A stretch of DNA of 64,000 nucleotides from Knufia peltigerae (GCA_030247855.1 JAPDRN010000025.1:282701-346700), one strand, 5' to 3'. Counted from the first letter of the stretch, positions 21,385-32,620 are shown. Made by a program: numbers and translations. The notes: generated by a model from the letters alone, not told the origin.

Positions 21385-23382
21385 TTCTCCTGTGTGAAAA
21401 CTTGGATGAGCACTTGTACGTCGAAGGCTATGCAAGTGACACGAACCTGATTGGAGTGGATTTCCGTGTCTGAAGTTACAAAGTCCAAATGACTTTAGTT
21501 GAGAATACAACAACTTGATCCAGCCGTAGACAAGAATCAAACTGAAGCTGCTAGTTAACTGAAGTCGAACCAAGGGAGAACAGTTTTTTATATAAGCTGA
21601 ACAGCGACATCTTTGTAATTTCCTACTCCTGTTGTCGCGTCCCAAGCACTGTGGCGTTGTGCGAGGGACTGATGCTTCAGGGTGAGTGCACAACCTCTGC
21701 ATCCAGCGAAAGGCTGAATGTCTACTTAAGTCCGGCGCTATGAGGCACATGCATATGCAGGTGTACTAGTGTCAAAGCTCAAAAGCTGCCTCGTCTGGCG
21801 TGAAAACAAGACAATCATGGTGATAAGTTTCCAGGTCGATGGTCTGAGACGGATGGGTGGACGAATTCGGCGTTAAGTCATTACCCCTTACGGATTTCTG
21901 TGGCGCTAGCATAAAGATTGAGTGGACTTCATCGAGGCGATCGACCGTCCAAGGGTGAAATACCAGGACATCCTAGGGGACCACAAAACTACCAGCAAGC
22001 GAGTTAGGGTGAGGACACAACGGGAATTTTGGGAATTTAGGATCGCTGTGTGTCTATGAGACAAGTCAGGCAGTGATCATGCTCTTCGCAGACTTGATGA
22101 AGTTAGTCTAGACCACAACATTCTCAGGTGATATGGTAGGTGATCTGTGAGTGTAACATTGTCTCCGTAAATGCCATTAGATAGCCTTGCTGGCCAGTCC
22201 AAGGATGGAAAGCCCCAATGTCGACAGGGACATTTTGCTGTATGGCCGAAGGTCCCCGGGAGCAATTTGGTCTTTGTTGATCCATATAACTGTGCACATG
22301 AGAAGCACCTTCGATATAAGTGCTCGGGTGAAGCCATGAGAAAAGAGATAGTATTGGTAGTAATCAATCTTGTCTGGCGAGAGGTTCGCCGGTTCTAACC
22401 TGGGGTCGTGATGCTTGTGGCTGGGCTGGGGATCATGTCAGTTGCCGCTGCTTCAACTTACTGTCTCCCTCTCAATAACCATTACTGCATCCATCGTAAT
22501 CACTCGTTCTTGGTGGACGGAGAGAGTTAAAGGCCCTGGTAAATAGTGGCCCTTTTACCCACTGAGAGATGTGTTGATCATCTCTCTTCGCTGATACGCG
22601 CCTCAGAATACAGTGAGATGTCGTTCCCAGTGATATGTGCCCCATTCTGACCTCGAATTAGGTCTTGAGAAGGTGCATAAATCCATTTATGGATCAACGT
22701 CGACTGCCTATGGTCGAAAAAGGGAACCAATTTTGGCTAATCAACCCTTGAGTTGTAAACATTCGTTTGTGTCCAATACCTAGAAAGACCGGGACTCTGC
22801 CGCATGAAACGGCAAAAATCCGAAAGCTCTCCGTAATCAAAGCATACGAACCAGTTTCTCGGGACAAGCACGAGGATAGTCAGGGTACTAGGCCGTGTCC
22901 GTAGCCAGGAGCTAGCCATTTGAGACCGATGGAGTCAGACACGAAAGGGCACCACGTGGGATTCTTGTATGTTGTCGTTCAGCCAAGAACGATTAAACGA
23001 TGAAGAGCGAGTGATTCTGTCATCATTCATCGAGATGGTGGAAGAAGAGGAAGACGAAGAGGATGGAAATGTCGGAAAGAATCCAGCCAATGGCGGCGGC
23101 ACTTGGCGCACGTGACGGCCATATTCAGGCCTTAGTTCCACAGTAGTGTTACTACATCAGACAACCGACTGTAATGTCTACACCAGATCGATCCAAGCGA
23201 GTGGGATGGATTCATTCAATGCCACAAGAGAGAGAATTCCTAGCGCATGAGCGAGAGAGACTACCTATGTAGGTGAGGAAAAATCTACTTAAACGCTGAC
23301 CGTCATAAGTATTTGTAGGTTGTAGTTCAACTCTACTCATAAAACTCAGTACCACAAAAGCAACTAGCAATCCATAACAAAA
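21385..23382. other. 2-kb divergent spacer, no gene seen
   Basis: Between the divergent starts of the transporter (minus) and the DUF6454-like gene (plus). Frames such as 22077-22367 show no protein-like pattern. CACGTGG occurs near 22952. Nothing else I can support. Confidence 0.5.
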
Positions 23383-24580
23383 ATGAGACTATCTACCACT
23401 CACTCCAGTATTGCTGGTGTCTTGTCGGCGAGCAGTCTCCTGTTCACGACCGGACTCGCCGCCCCCACCACCACTACGAACATCACAGTCCACCAACCCA
23501 ACGTCGCTTTTTTCCCGACACCACTTCCCGCGCCTGGGGCCGCCAGCCACTTTGAAGCGATCATCGAACAATTCAACCGACTGGGTCGGACGACGGTGTG
23601 GAATCTCGTCAAGAAGGTCAAGTTTGAAGGAGACACCGGCGAACCCGAGGGGATGGTCAACATCGGCGAAGAACGTTACATCCTCGGCGGTGGGCAATGG
23701 ACCAACAAGACGGTCTCGTACGGCAAGAATGTCGTCATCAACGGCACCGACCGTACCCCGGGGTCTGGCTACGCACACTTGACCGTCTACGACGGCCAGG
23801 GCAAACTCATCGCCGACGCCACACTCACCAAACCGGACGCCCTCGAGTACCACATCGGGGGGATCGAGTACGACGGGCAAAAAGTCTGGGCAACCATAGC
23901 CCAGTACCGGCCCAACACCACCGCGACCATCGTCTCCGTCGACCCTGAGACCCTTGCGGATCAGCCAGTCTTTCATTACGCAGACCACCTCGGCGGGATC
24001 GTGCACGACACCCAAGCCCAAAAGCTCAGCACCTTGAACTGGGGAGCCCGCAACGCTTCAGTCTGGGATTTGAATGGTCCTCCGGCCTGTCCGTACCCGG
24101 AATTCAGCCAGCCAAAGTCTGTTGCTAGAAATCCGAGTTACTTTGTAGATTATCAGGTAAGCACCTGGTTTTCCTTTTTCCCCACTTAAAGCAAGGACGA
24201 TGTAAAAAAAACCAAGAGACGGTTTTGAGTCCACTCTCCATCCCATCACACTGACCAGAATGACCACTTTACAAAAGGACTGCAAATTCCTAGGTTATTC
24301 CTCGGTGTACGCCGGCCGTCCCACGATGATGTGCTCGGGCGTGGCGACGTACTCGAACAACGTCACCGTCGGGGCCGTGGCCATTGTGGACACGGAAACC
24401 ATGGTGCCGTACTCGGAAGTTCCCCTGACCATGATGAGCGACCTGGGAACTCCCATCACCCAGAACCCCTTCGACGTGGCCCTGGTGGACGGCAAGATGC
24501 GTCTGTACTTTTTACCTGACCAGCGTAACTCGACCCTGTACGTGTACGAGGCAGAGGAGAACAGTCCGTACGAGTACTAG
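23383..24580 (+). CDS. Secreted DUF6454-like protein
   Basis: Two exons, 23383-24156 and 24278-24580, with a 121-bp intron (GTAAGC..AAAAG). The acceptor at 24276-24277 is chosen because it joins VDYQ to DCKFLGYSS in frame; the CAG at 24257-24258 would break the frame. The product is 358 residues. A signal peptide ends near LAA (about residue 27), and several N-glycosylation sequons follow. Blocks EGMV, YDGQKVWATIAQYRP, VDPETL and GGIVHD..LNWGARNASVWDL recur in a family of secreted fungal and actinobacterial proteins that I recall as DUF6454, with a beta-propeller-like repeat feel. No catalytic function is known to me. It may act on cell-wall or extracellular carbohydrate, but that is only a guess. 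Confidence 0.8.
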
Positions 24581-24969
24581 ACGCCGAGGAGCACAGCTCA
24601 GAGTAGCAACAGATACTAAATAGATGGCCTCGTCTGAGGATCATGACTTTAGATTATTTAGGGACGAAGAAACGTATGCCAAAAGAAGAGAAAGCAAACA
24701 TGTAAACACGGCCTAGCTGCAATGTCAAATGCACAAATATAAATTGAGACCTCTCTACATCACATTGGATAAATGACGGGTATCATATCAAACACTGCAC
24801 AACATACAGTTCCACGTTCAATCAAACTTGACGCAAAGTGACAACCCATCAGCTGGTCCCCAATGCTGATGTATACAAAAAACGCCACACACCACGCTCA
24901 AGAACGCATTGAAAATAACAGAAAAATAGAGCTGGTACTAGACGACACCAAGCACCTCTGTACAAAGCC
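24581..24969. other. Convergent 3' spacer
   Basis: AT-rich spacer between converging gene ends; nothing else seen. Confidence 0.6.
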
Positions 24970-26859
24970 TCACATATTCTCCACAAACCTCGTGCCACTT
25001 CTTCCACTGCTTCTGCTAACATGACTACCATCTTGACTGGCCAGACTTCGACCTACCCCATCTCTCTGCATCTGGCCAGGTACCAAAAGTCCGGTCGGTA
25101 CTGGAGGAGCATCTTCGTCCAAGGTGGGCGCTTGCTGGATGGGCAACCTAATCGAGCTCGCAGCAGGACTCAATGTGACGGGAGTTCGAGCCGGACTGGG
25201 CCGCATCACTGCGATGCCTTCAGGTCGGCTTGGTGTATTGAGAGACACCTGACTGCCACTGCCACTGCCAATAGTACCGGCAAAATCTCTCGCCATTGAA
25301 CCTAGGCCACTGCCCCCAAGATGTAAATCCCCTGCTCTTCCACCCGTAGCAGCAGTTGTTGGCGATGGTGGGAAAGTGGGTGAGTGATTGCCTTTGCCTC
25401 CGTAGAAACCATCATGATCACGGTAGAAAGAAGCGCCAGCAAGGCGACTGTCTGTATTGTACAGCGGGTCTGATGCACCAGCTTCGGTCTCCTTTTCAAA
25501 CGCACCATAGTTTCCACCATACGGGTCACCTCCGCTGCTCAACACGGGTGCGATCTTTCGACCAGCGATCCTTTGAAAACCGCGTTCGGAATCCTTCGCA
25601 CTAAAGTCTGTGGCGCCGGTCGCTGTAGTGGCATTAGTCTGGATGCTGTGAGGCCGAAGTCTTCTCAGGTTGTGAGCTACGGCAGCAGCGAAAGGCGTGT
25701 TCGAAGACCGTTGAGACATGGGATAATCGTGGCCCGAATTCCCTCCAAGCTGTCTAGCAGCAATCTGTTCGGGTAGCTGGCCACGCGACTTGAGTCGACG
25801 ACGATACCAACGAAGGACGACAAGCAAGATTGCCAAAGCCAACGCGATGCCAGCAATACCACCGACCACACCGCCGACAACTTGTTGTTGCGCGGGCGAT
25901 AACCCGGGGCTACCACTTCCAGATTCGGATTTCGAGGAAGGACTTGAGCTGGCTGCAGAACCGGCCGTTTCCGTAGGTGAGCCTGTCTGTACGATGCCCC
26001 CCGGCAGATATCCCGTCGAAGCTGCACCTGAATTGAAGGTATCAGAGGAATAGGTTGGCGATGGGGTGCTGGTGAGATCTCCAAAGACGAAAGTGGCCGA
26101 GGTGGTCGCTGTGTCAATATCGGTGATGGGTCCTGTTTGGCTGTAGTCTGTGGCTATCACGAATGCAGTTATATCTGGCGTTATAAAGGTTCCATTAATG
26201 ATGGAGATTTCGTAGGTAGACGTGGCGGTAACAGTAACTGTGTGTTGCGTGGTTGTGTCTGAAGAGGTTGAGGTGCCATTGGTCGCAGCGTCAGAAATGA
26301 TGGACCCTGTCGTGCTAGACCCTGTGGAGGTGGTGGTAGCACCACCAGCCGCCGGAGTTGTTGAGGAAGAAGAAGAGGTCAGAGAAGCACTATCTGTGGT
26401 CAATGTAGATTGTTCAGATGCCGTGTGGCTACTGCCTGTCCCCGAATTTCCAGGCACGGTAACAGAAACAGTCGCTGAGCCCATGTCTGATATAGAGACA
26501 ACGGTTCCAGATGGAGCAGCTGTCACCTCCGTGACCTTGGACACAGAAGTACCGTCATTGACATTGATCTCAACCACGCTCGCGGTGACGGTTGCATCGG
26601 GCGCTCGGGGCCGGAGGTAAATGCCTTGGTTGCCTCGAGGCAGAACTTGTCGTGGCACACGTTGGTATTCGCCATATATATTTCGTCTCTGAAAATCCGA
26701 CAAGCTGATTGTTCGAGTCGGATGAACGGTCCCGTCAGAGTCGTCGCTTCGGATGCCAAGTTCTGATGTGAACAAGCCTTCGGTCATCCTCGAACCTGTA
26801 TCTCGGGGATTCCGTACTTCGGGATTAGATATTCTCATTCGCTTCGCCGGTCTTTCCAT
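24970..26859 (-). CDS. Ser/Thr-rich single-pass membrane protein
   Basis: Single exon, 629 residues from the ATG at 26859. A basic N-terminus (ERPAKRMRIS) is followed by about 250 residues very rich in Ser and Thr (about 85-330), typical of heavily O-mannosylated wall-sensor ectodomains. Next come a single transmembrane helix (VVGGVVGGIAGIALALAILLVVL, about 337-359, quoted here by its ends only: VVGG to LVVL) with RWYRRRLKSR right after it, and a long cytosolic tail rich in Gly, Ser and Pro. The layout resembles Wsc/Mid2-type stress sensors. However, there is no N-terminal signal peptide and no WSC cysteine domain, so I do not name it. An upstream spliced exon carrying a signal peptide was looked for and not found with confidence. 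Confidence 0.8.
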   Translation of the reverse strand: MERPAKRMRISNPEVRNPRDTGSRMTEGLFTSELGIRSDDSDGTVHPTRTISLSDFQRRNIYGEYQRVPRQVLPRGNQGIYLRPRAPDATVTASVVEINVNDGTSVSKVTEVTAAPSGTVVSISDMGSATVSVTVPGNSGTGSSHTASEQSTLTTDSASLTSSSSSTTPAAGGATTTSTGSSTTGSIISDAATNGTSTSSDTTTQHTVTVTATSTYEISIINGTFITPDITAFVIATDYSQTGPITDIDTATTSATFVFGDLTSTPSPTYSSDTFNSGAASTGYLPGGIVQTGSPTETAGSAASSSPSSKSESGSGSPGLSPAQQQVVGGVVGGIAGIALALAILLVVLRWYRRRLKSRGQLPEQIAARQLGGNSGHDYPMSQRSSNTPFAAAVAHNLRRLRPHSIQTNATTATGATDFSAKDSERGFQRIAGRKIAPVLSSGGDPYGGNYGAFEKETEAGASDPLYNTDSRLAGASFYRDHDGFYGGKGNHSPTFPPSPTTAATGGRAGDLHLGGSGLGSMARDFAGTIGSGSGSQVSLNTPSRPEGIAVMRPSPARTPVTLSPAASSIRLPIQQAPTLDEDAPPVPTGLLVPGQMQRDGVGRSLASQDGSHVSRSSGRSGTRFVENM

Positions 26860-29017
26860 TATGTCGAATAAGTGATAAGTTTCATATATTTGGTTTGATA
26901 TTAGTTGGGGTTCGCGCAAATGTTTTGCTGGTACTTTGTCGGAGATGTCCTTAGATGAATCTCGAGTATGTTCCTCCTGTTTCGGGGAATAGGGTCTCCA
27001 ATCGCAGTGGTTGTACTTCTATCGAACGAGCGGCTCACAAGGGTAGGTATACAAAGCGGGACACGAAATGGTGTGTAAAATGAGCGACTGGTGGTAACGA
27101 ATGGCTGCTGGCGCGAAGCTCAGCACGAGGGAGAGGAGATGGAGAAGAGACCTGTGACAAATGGGATGCGGTGTTAGTGGGCCTGTGAGACATTTTGTCG
27201 GAGACACCTTTGTGAGTTTCGACTCACCTCGAGTTCAAGCTGTTATAGCATTATCGCAAAGCGTGAGATGGAAAACTGATGCCCGGGAATGTGTATATTG
27301 GACGTAAGAATAAAGCGTTTGTGCCGCGAGCAATCCACAATGGTTCTCTGTGCCGCGACGGGTTCTGTTCCTTCAAGCTTAAAGCAAATAATCAAACACG
27401 AGGTGTTAGGCGGCTCGATGGGTGTTGGACAAGGATTCGATAGGGCGTTGGCAGGGTGTTTAACAGGCGGGACGGGTGTAACGAGGGACACACGACATTA
27501 TTGTAAAGCCGACAAGAACAACAAAGGGAGTTCGAAGAGGAGGATGCCAGGACAAGGGAAAGAAAGAAGTCTGAAGCAGCGAGAGCACCGACGAGTAGTT
27601 GAGAGGAGATGGACGACGCGAAAAATGGACAGCGGCAGCAATAGCAGATGGAGATGGAGATTGATGAGAGAAAGAGACTGCGACGGGGAGTGTGATGTCT
27701 CTGATGTCTCTCTGATGGCACCCAAAGACGCCTAGGGCGGCTTTGTTAGCTCCAGCACAGGCACTAGTTCCAGGGGTCGAAAGCTTTTAATTGGCGCCTG
27801 GGCCTCTAACGATGCTTGGCCTTCGTTAGCAACGTGTAGGCCGCTTTTAGTGGCCGTTTAAGCTGGTGGTTCCTGCATGGGCGTCTGAGAGTCGGAAATG
27901 AGCAGCCCGACACCTTTCAACAAGCTGTCGAATGAGACGAAGTTGGACCTTGAATTTTCTCTCCATCAATCTCACCTTCACGAGCTCGTACTCCGCAACA
28001 ACTTCGATCTTGTGGAAGAAGGCACACGTCTGGAAATCCATGGGCAGACCAATCAGTTGTCCCCGTGGCATCTCCCTCTCCTTCCAGGACCAGAATACTG
28101 CTCACGGAACATGGTGCTTTGAGACGTGGCTTCGGCACAGAGTACCGTTTGTATTGTATGTACACACTATGGACCGCGTACAAATACTCCACAAGAAATC
28201 GTCCAGAGGTAGCAATGAATCTGCCTTGACCCTTGAAGCCAGACCATTCTCCACCTTCTTGGTGGTAACAGCCTCGTCTAACCCTACTTCGTACTGCTGG
28301 GCTTTGACTGGCTGACTGGATCATTCGTGCTCGAAATGCACTGGGTTGCTTTAATATCCGTGTGTTTGTGAAAGGAGCCAGCAGCCGAGACAAGAGAATG
28401 CCTTGCTGGCACCATATATGGCACGCCCTGTAATTCTCGTCTTCGACATGAGGGATACGTCGCAGAGGAGACCCTTTGCACGGAGTACTACCTACGCTAT
28501 CGTAAAGATGTTATCTCCCCCATCGCCCGATCAAGGCATGTCAATCCATCACTTTGTATTGTCTAGCGCGGCTCTTCACGACTCCCTCACCCTGAATACG
28601 GAGTGGCTTTCGTTGCCTTTGGCCATAAGTCAATTTGCAGCCACGGTTAATCGTTTTCAGCATTGCGGCTTGCTGTCAAGAGATCTGAATTTCCACCTCC
28701 AGGGTGTTGGTATGTTGAGCTGGCGCTTTGCTCTCCCAACAGATACGCAGTCACAAGTGATGCGCCAGTCAGCAACGATCATACACGGCATCTTCTCACA
28801 TATCCGAGGCATCACCTCAAGCGGGGTCCGGCATTTCATCCATTCTCTCCAACACAATGCCAGGGTTACTCCGTAGCATTGCGAGTAGAAGAGTGCGGAG
28901 AAGGTCTCTGCTTATTGGAAATGAAGATCATATGCTGTGAAGACTGACGATATACTTGTTGACCACGAGTTCGGATCAAAGATTGAACCCGCATCTCTCG
29001 AGCCATAATCTGACAAG
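26860..29017. other. 2.2-kb divergent spacer
   Basis: It covers the 5' regions of the Ser/Thr-rich gene and the SCP2/hydrolase gene. Purine-rich DNA at 27500-27690 gives overlapping noise frames. One short plus frame at 27898-28122 is listed apart. A 157-codon plus frame at 28403-28876 is not recognisable. CACGGAGTA is at 28479-28487. Confidence 0.45.
27898..28122 (+). CDS. Possible small protein or gene remnant
   Basis: A 74-codon frame from ATG to TGA. The first 40 residues (SNETKLDLEFSLHQSHLHE and following) have an amphipathic, protein-like composition with charged and leucine residues alternating. I recognise no family, and there is no supporting neighbour. It may be noise, or a relic of a longer gene. 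Confidence 0.2.
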   Translation: MSSPTPFNKLSNETKLDLEFSLHQSHLHELVLRNNFDLVEEGTRLEIHGQTNQLSPWHLPLLPGPEYCSRNMVL

Positions 29018-30343
29018 ATGGAGAGAGCCAGGAACATCTTGTCCACTTTGGACGACAGTCAACTTCCCTCCATCGAAGCAGCCATCAATGAGGATGCCGC
29101 ATGCAGAGCCGCATTCGCCGGTGTCGATGTGTGCTTTGACGTGCAATCGTGGGATAATCCCGAGGAGGGCCTCATTTTCTACATTCACAAGGGGCTCGCG
29201 GAAGTCGAGTTGCTACGGACCTCGACATACATACCAGAGTTCAATCTGTCCGCGCGGTCTCAACACTGGAATGAATTCTTCTCCAAAACTCCCACACGAC
29301 CCTTTCAGTCATACTGGGGGATGCTTCGCCTGCTGGGCACAGAGTCGCATGTCGAAGTTGGAGGCGACCTGGCTGAATTCACGACCCACGCTCTCGTTTG
29401 GCGTATCATCTTGGACAAAACCCGCGAGGCTGTAACTGGCCAACGCGGACAAAAGGACGCGGCACAGGACTACGTTTCTGACGACGAATGTGACGATGAT
29501 TCGATAGTCGGACATTACACCTGGCTCAGTCTACCGGGTGTGGGCAAATGCAAGATCTTCTACGAGACTTCGGGGCAAGGTGACCAGCCCATCCTCTTCC
29601 TCCACACTGCCGGTGCGGACTCGCGCCAGTTTCACTCCATGATGATGAACGGGTACCTTCAAAGACGATACCGCATGGTCGCGTTTGATCTACCGGGTCA
29701 CGGGCGATCATTCCCCGGCTCGCAGCAACATCCACTTTCTTATGCCAACTCTGAAGAATTCTACATCTCGGCCATCAAGGGCATCATCTCCAAGCTCGGC
29801 CTGCGCGACGTGATAGTGTCCGGGGCCAGCATGGGAGGCCAAGTCTGTCTCGCGGTCGCGCTGCGAGCGGCCGAGTTGAACGTCAGCGGCGTGATACCTT
29901 GTGAGGCCTGCGACTACCTGCCCCGGCAGCAGGCTCAGTCGATATACGGGCTCTCCGGGGACGAGTCCGTCCTCAACCCGGAGCGCGTGTGTGGGATGAT
30001 GGCCCCGACCTCGCCTGAGATCTACAAGCGGCTGAACTGGTGGCTGTACTCGGCACAGGCCTCCCGCATCTTCCCCGGTGATCTCATGTTTTATTTCGAG
30101 GGGTGGGACGGCCGGGACCGAATGGCCCTCATCGATACAACCGCGTGTCCAGTGTACATGCTGACGGGTGAATATGACTATAGTTGCTCCCCGGAGACAA
30201 GCCAGAAAACGGCGGCCAAGATCAGAGGCGCCGTCTTTGAGGAGATGAAGGGTCTGGGACATTTTCCATTTAGTGAGAACCCGGAGAAGTTCATGCCGTA
30301 CTTTAAAAGGGCATTGGATCATATTCGACGGTCACGAGGATGA
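29018..30343 (+). CDS. SCP2-like domain joined to alpha/beta hydrolase
   Basis: Single exon, 441 residues. Residues about 175-437 are an alpha/beta hydrolase. They have the strand-loop LFLHTAGADSRQFH (about 194-206), FDLPGHGRS (about 223-231), the nucleophile elbow GASMGG with Ser271, the acid Asp387 in TGEYD and His415 in GLGHFPFSE. All three catalytic residues are present. Residues about 35-140 look like an SCP2 sterol-carrier fold: a stretch GLIFYIHKGLAEVEL, a later PTRPFQSYWGMLRLLG, then VGGDLAEFTTHAL, in the order expected of SCP2. An acidic linker (DDECDDD) separates the halves. Such a fusion would suggest hydrolysis of a lipid or hydrophobic ester. There is no signal peptide. The SCP2 call is by pattern only. 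Confidence 0.85.
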   Translation: MERARNILSTLDDSQLPSIEAAINEDAACRAAFAGVDVCFDVQSWDNPEEGLIFYIHKGLAEVELLRTSTYIPEFNLSARSQHWNEFFSKTPTRPFQSYWGMLRLLGTESHVEVGGDLAEFTTHALVWRIILDKTREAVTGQRGQKDAAQDYVSDDECDDDSIVGHYTWLSLPGVGKCKIFYETSGQGDQPILFLHTAGADSRQFHSMMMNGYLQRRYRMVAFDLPGHGRSFPGSQQHPLSYANSEEFYISAIKGIISKLGLRDVIVSGASMGGQVCLAVALRAAELNVSGVIPCEACDYLPRQQAQSIYGLSGDESVLNPERVCGMMAPTSPEIYKRLNWWLYSAQASRIFPGDLMFYFEGWDGRDRMALIDTTACPVYMLTGEYDYSCSPETSQKTAAKIRGAVFEEMKGLGHFPFSENPEKFMPYFKRALDHIRRSRG

Positions 30344-30703
30344 GGATGTCCAGAGTAGACAGACATTCTAGCATGGGGTTTGGACAGAACAGCCAATCTA
30401 GTGTATCTTTCTTCTCAATCAGAGTCACAGAAAATGCGTGAACTGTTTTGTTTGGTGCTTGACAAGATGCCTTCTTCGGTCCACAACTCTTACATTCCAG
30501 CTCCATCAACCCGTGATCACGTCAGAGCATTCCATTCGCGCTCGCATCAACAATGTTAACAAACTCGGTAGGCTTCTCACAATCCCTTCAGCATCTCTTT
30601 TGTCTGTACTCGTCGTACGAGTATCTGTGTCTCGGACTCAGCAACACGTTCACACAATCAGAGGAGGGAGAGAGAAGGTGGCATTGAACACACGGATACC
30701 ACG
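30344..30703. other. Promoter of the ThrE-family gene
   Basis: 360-bp spacer between two plus-strand genes. Nothing distinctive seen. Confidence 0.5.
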
Positions 30704-32620
30704 ATGCAGAATCCACGCAACAACGGCCACGACCACATTCGCCGTCTTGCAATCAGTTCCCTCGCTCAAGCCCCATACCAATTCAATCAACCCGACGTCG
30801 AGGAGGGCCCCGAGAAGCCTCCATCATCGTCGTCTTCGATGATGGCAAATGTCCAAACGCACCCTCGGCGACAGCAGAACCACCGACGCGGTCTCCGAAA
30901 GTACCTGAGCGACTACTGGCACGACCTCAAGAGTGACTTTGGCGCTCCCGACAAAAGTCTCGAACGGACCAACTCGATAGGTGACACCGGGATCGACCTC
31001 GACGCCCTGCGAAGGCTGCAGAGACACAATAAAATATCCAACCTGATCGGGTCGTCTCTTCAACTGTCCACGCTGGCCTTCGGACACGATGTCTCAACGA
31101 CGCCGCATTCGCGATCTGGGTCGGAAAGCGGTTCTGAAGCGGCTGTTGGAGCAGCAGCAGGATCATCCCCATCATGGCCGCGACGACGTGACCCCAGCGT
31201 CGACTCGACAGACGTGTCGCGTGCTCTTCACAAACTGAAAGATAAAATCGGCCATTCCAAAGATAACACCAGCAAAGAAGCCAAATACACGCAAATCAAG
31301 AGCGACCTGGCGGTTCGACGGTCCATCGTTCTCCTCCTAACCTACTGCTTCATGTTGTACGGAGCGCCCTCGCACCGGATCGAGGACTACGTGCTGCACC
31401 TCTTCCAAGTCCTCGACCTAGACGGACGCGTGAACTACATCGTCGGGTGCACCGAGATATGCTTCATCAACGCCCCTCACCCTTCCGACCCCACGACTCG
31501 GTACTCATACACCACCCTCGTCAAGGCACAGGGTCTGGACGTAGGGTCCCTCGGCCGCGCCTTTTGCACGTACAAGGACGTCATTCACGGGGACGTCGCG
31601 CTCGAGGAGGCCGAGAGGAGCCTGGTCGAGCTGATCGACGCATCTCCCTTCTACAAGCCATGGTTCCTGGTGCCCCTGTACGGAGTTGCCAGTGCCCTGG
31701 TCTGCGTCTGGGCCTTCAAGGGTTACTGGACCGACATGTCTGCGTCGTTCGTTCTAGGATGCATCGTCGGGCTCCTCCAGATCGTCGTGACGTCTCGAAA
31801 CCCTCTGTACACCAACGTCCTCGAGGTGACCGCCGCCGTCATCACGTCCTTTGGTGCTCGAGCGGTCGCGTCCATCGGTGGATCCGACCAGAGGTATTTC
31901 TGCTTCGCGGCGATCGCAGAGAGCTCCATCGCCACTTTGCTGCCAGGCTACATCGTCCTCTGTGGCGCTCTGGAGTTGCAGTCCAAGTCCGTCACTGCCG
32001 GCTCGACGAGGTTGTTCTACGCCGTCATATACTCCCTCTTCCTGGGTTACGGTATCAATGTGGGCTCTCAACTGTGGGCGGTCATATACCCGAGCGCTCC
32101 CGTCTCCGCGGTGTGTCCCAGAGAGGTCGACCCTCACTGGAAGATGGTCCTCGTCCCGACCTACCTCGTGGTGCAGGCGATGTTGATCCGAAGCCGGCCC
32201 GCTCAAATCCCCCTGCAGGTCCTTTTTGGCTCCGCGGCATACACGGTGGATTATTTCGTGAGCCAGCGGGCCACGGCGCAGATAGCAGACACCGCCTCGT
32301 CCTTCACCTTGGGCGTCTTGGGCCATTTGTATTCGAGATCGCGGCACGGCTTCGCGTTCGCCTCCATCGTCGCCGGGATCATGGTCCTCGTTCCTGGCGG
32401 CATAGCTGCTCAGGGTGGCTTGATCTCGGGCATCACGGTGCCCCTTTTCAGCAACGAGACTGTGAATGCGCAACAGATTTACGCCGACAATCAATATCAA
32501 TCTTTTAGTGTGGGAGCGCAGATGATTCAAGTCGCCATTGGCCTTTCAGTGGGTCTTTTGATCAGCGCGCTTGTGATCTATCCCCTTGGCCGAAAGAACA
32601 AGGCGCTGTTTTCGTTTTGA
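30704..32620 (+). CDS. ThrE-family membrane transporter (Prm10-like)
   Basis: Single exon, 638 residues. A long Ser/His-rich cytosolic N-terminus (about 200 residues) precedes a ThrE/DUF1212 module. It begins at RRSIVLLLTYCFMLYGAPSHRIEDYV, where GAPSHR and the following ED are the family signature. About five transmembrane segments follow. A second block of hydrophobic segments (ThrE_2 type, from about residue 450) completes the usual ten-helix layout and ends with GLxVGLLISALVIYP. The bacterial prototype exports threonine and serine; the yeast homologue Prm10 is a pheromone-regulated membrane protein of unknown function. A later ATG (residues 46-47) could also serve as start, since the first 45 residues are low in complexity. 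It is probably located in an internal membrane or the vacuole. Confidence 0.9.
   Translation: MQNPRNNGHDHIRRLAISSLAQAPYQFNQPDVEEGPEKPPSSSSSMMANVQTHPRRQQNHRRGLRKYLSDYWHDLKSDFGAPDKSLERTNSIGDTGIDLDALRRLQRHNKISNLIGSSLQLSTLAFGHDVSTTPHSRSGSESGSEAAVGAAAGSSPSWPRRRDPSVDSTDVSRALHKLKDKIGHSKDNTSKEAKYTQIKSDLAVRRSIVLLLTYCFMLYGAPSHRIEDYVLHLFQVLDLDGRVNYIVGCTEICFINAPHPSDPTTRYSYTTLVKAQGLDVGSLGRAFCTYKDVIHGDVALEEAERSLVELIDASPFYKPWFLVPLYGVASALVCVWAFKGYWTDMSASFVLGCIVGLLQIVVTSRNPLYTNVLEVTAAVITSFGARAVASIGGSDQRYFCFAAIAESSIATLLPGYIVLCGALELQSKSVTAGSTRLFYAVIYSLFLGYGINVGSQLWAVIYPSAPVSAVCPREVDPHWKMVLVPTYLVVQAMLIRSRPAQIPLQVLFGSAAYTVDYFVSQRATAQIADTASSFTLGVLGHLYSRSRHGFAFASIVAGIMVLVPGGIAAQGGLISGITVPLFSNETVNAQQIYADNQYQSFSVGAQMIQVAIGLSVGLLISALVIYPLGRKNKALFSF

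Noticed and set aside
23389..24021. 210-codon minus frame over the DUF6454-like gene
   Set aside because: Antisense shadow of the secreted protein frame.
27289..27735. Overlapping frames on both strands in purine-rich DNA
   Set aside because: They arise from a GA-rich tract; Arg/Ser/Leu-biased translations without family signal.
28403..28876. 157-codon plus frame before the SCP2/hydrolase gene
   Set aside because: No motif, mixed composition and an overlapping plus frame of similar quality; treated as noise.
31447..32530. 353-codon plus frame and 258-codon minus frame within the ThrE-family gene
   Set aside because: Low-complexity Arg/Gly/His translations; the ThrE frame has clear family motifs.
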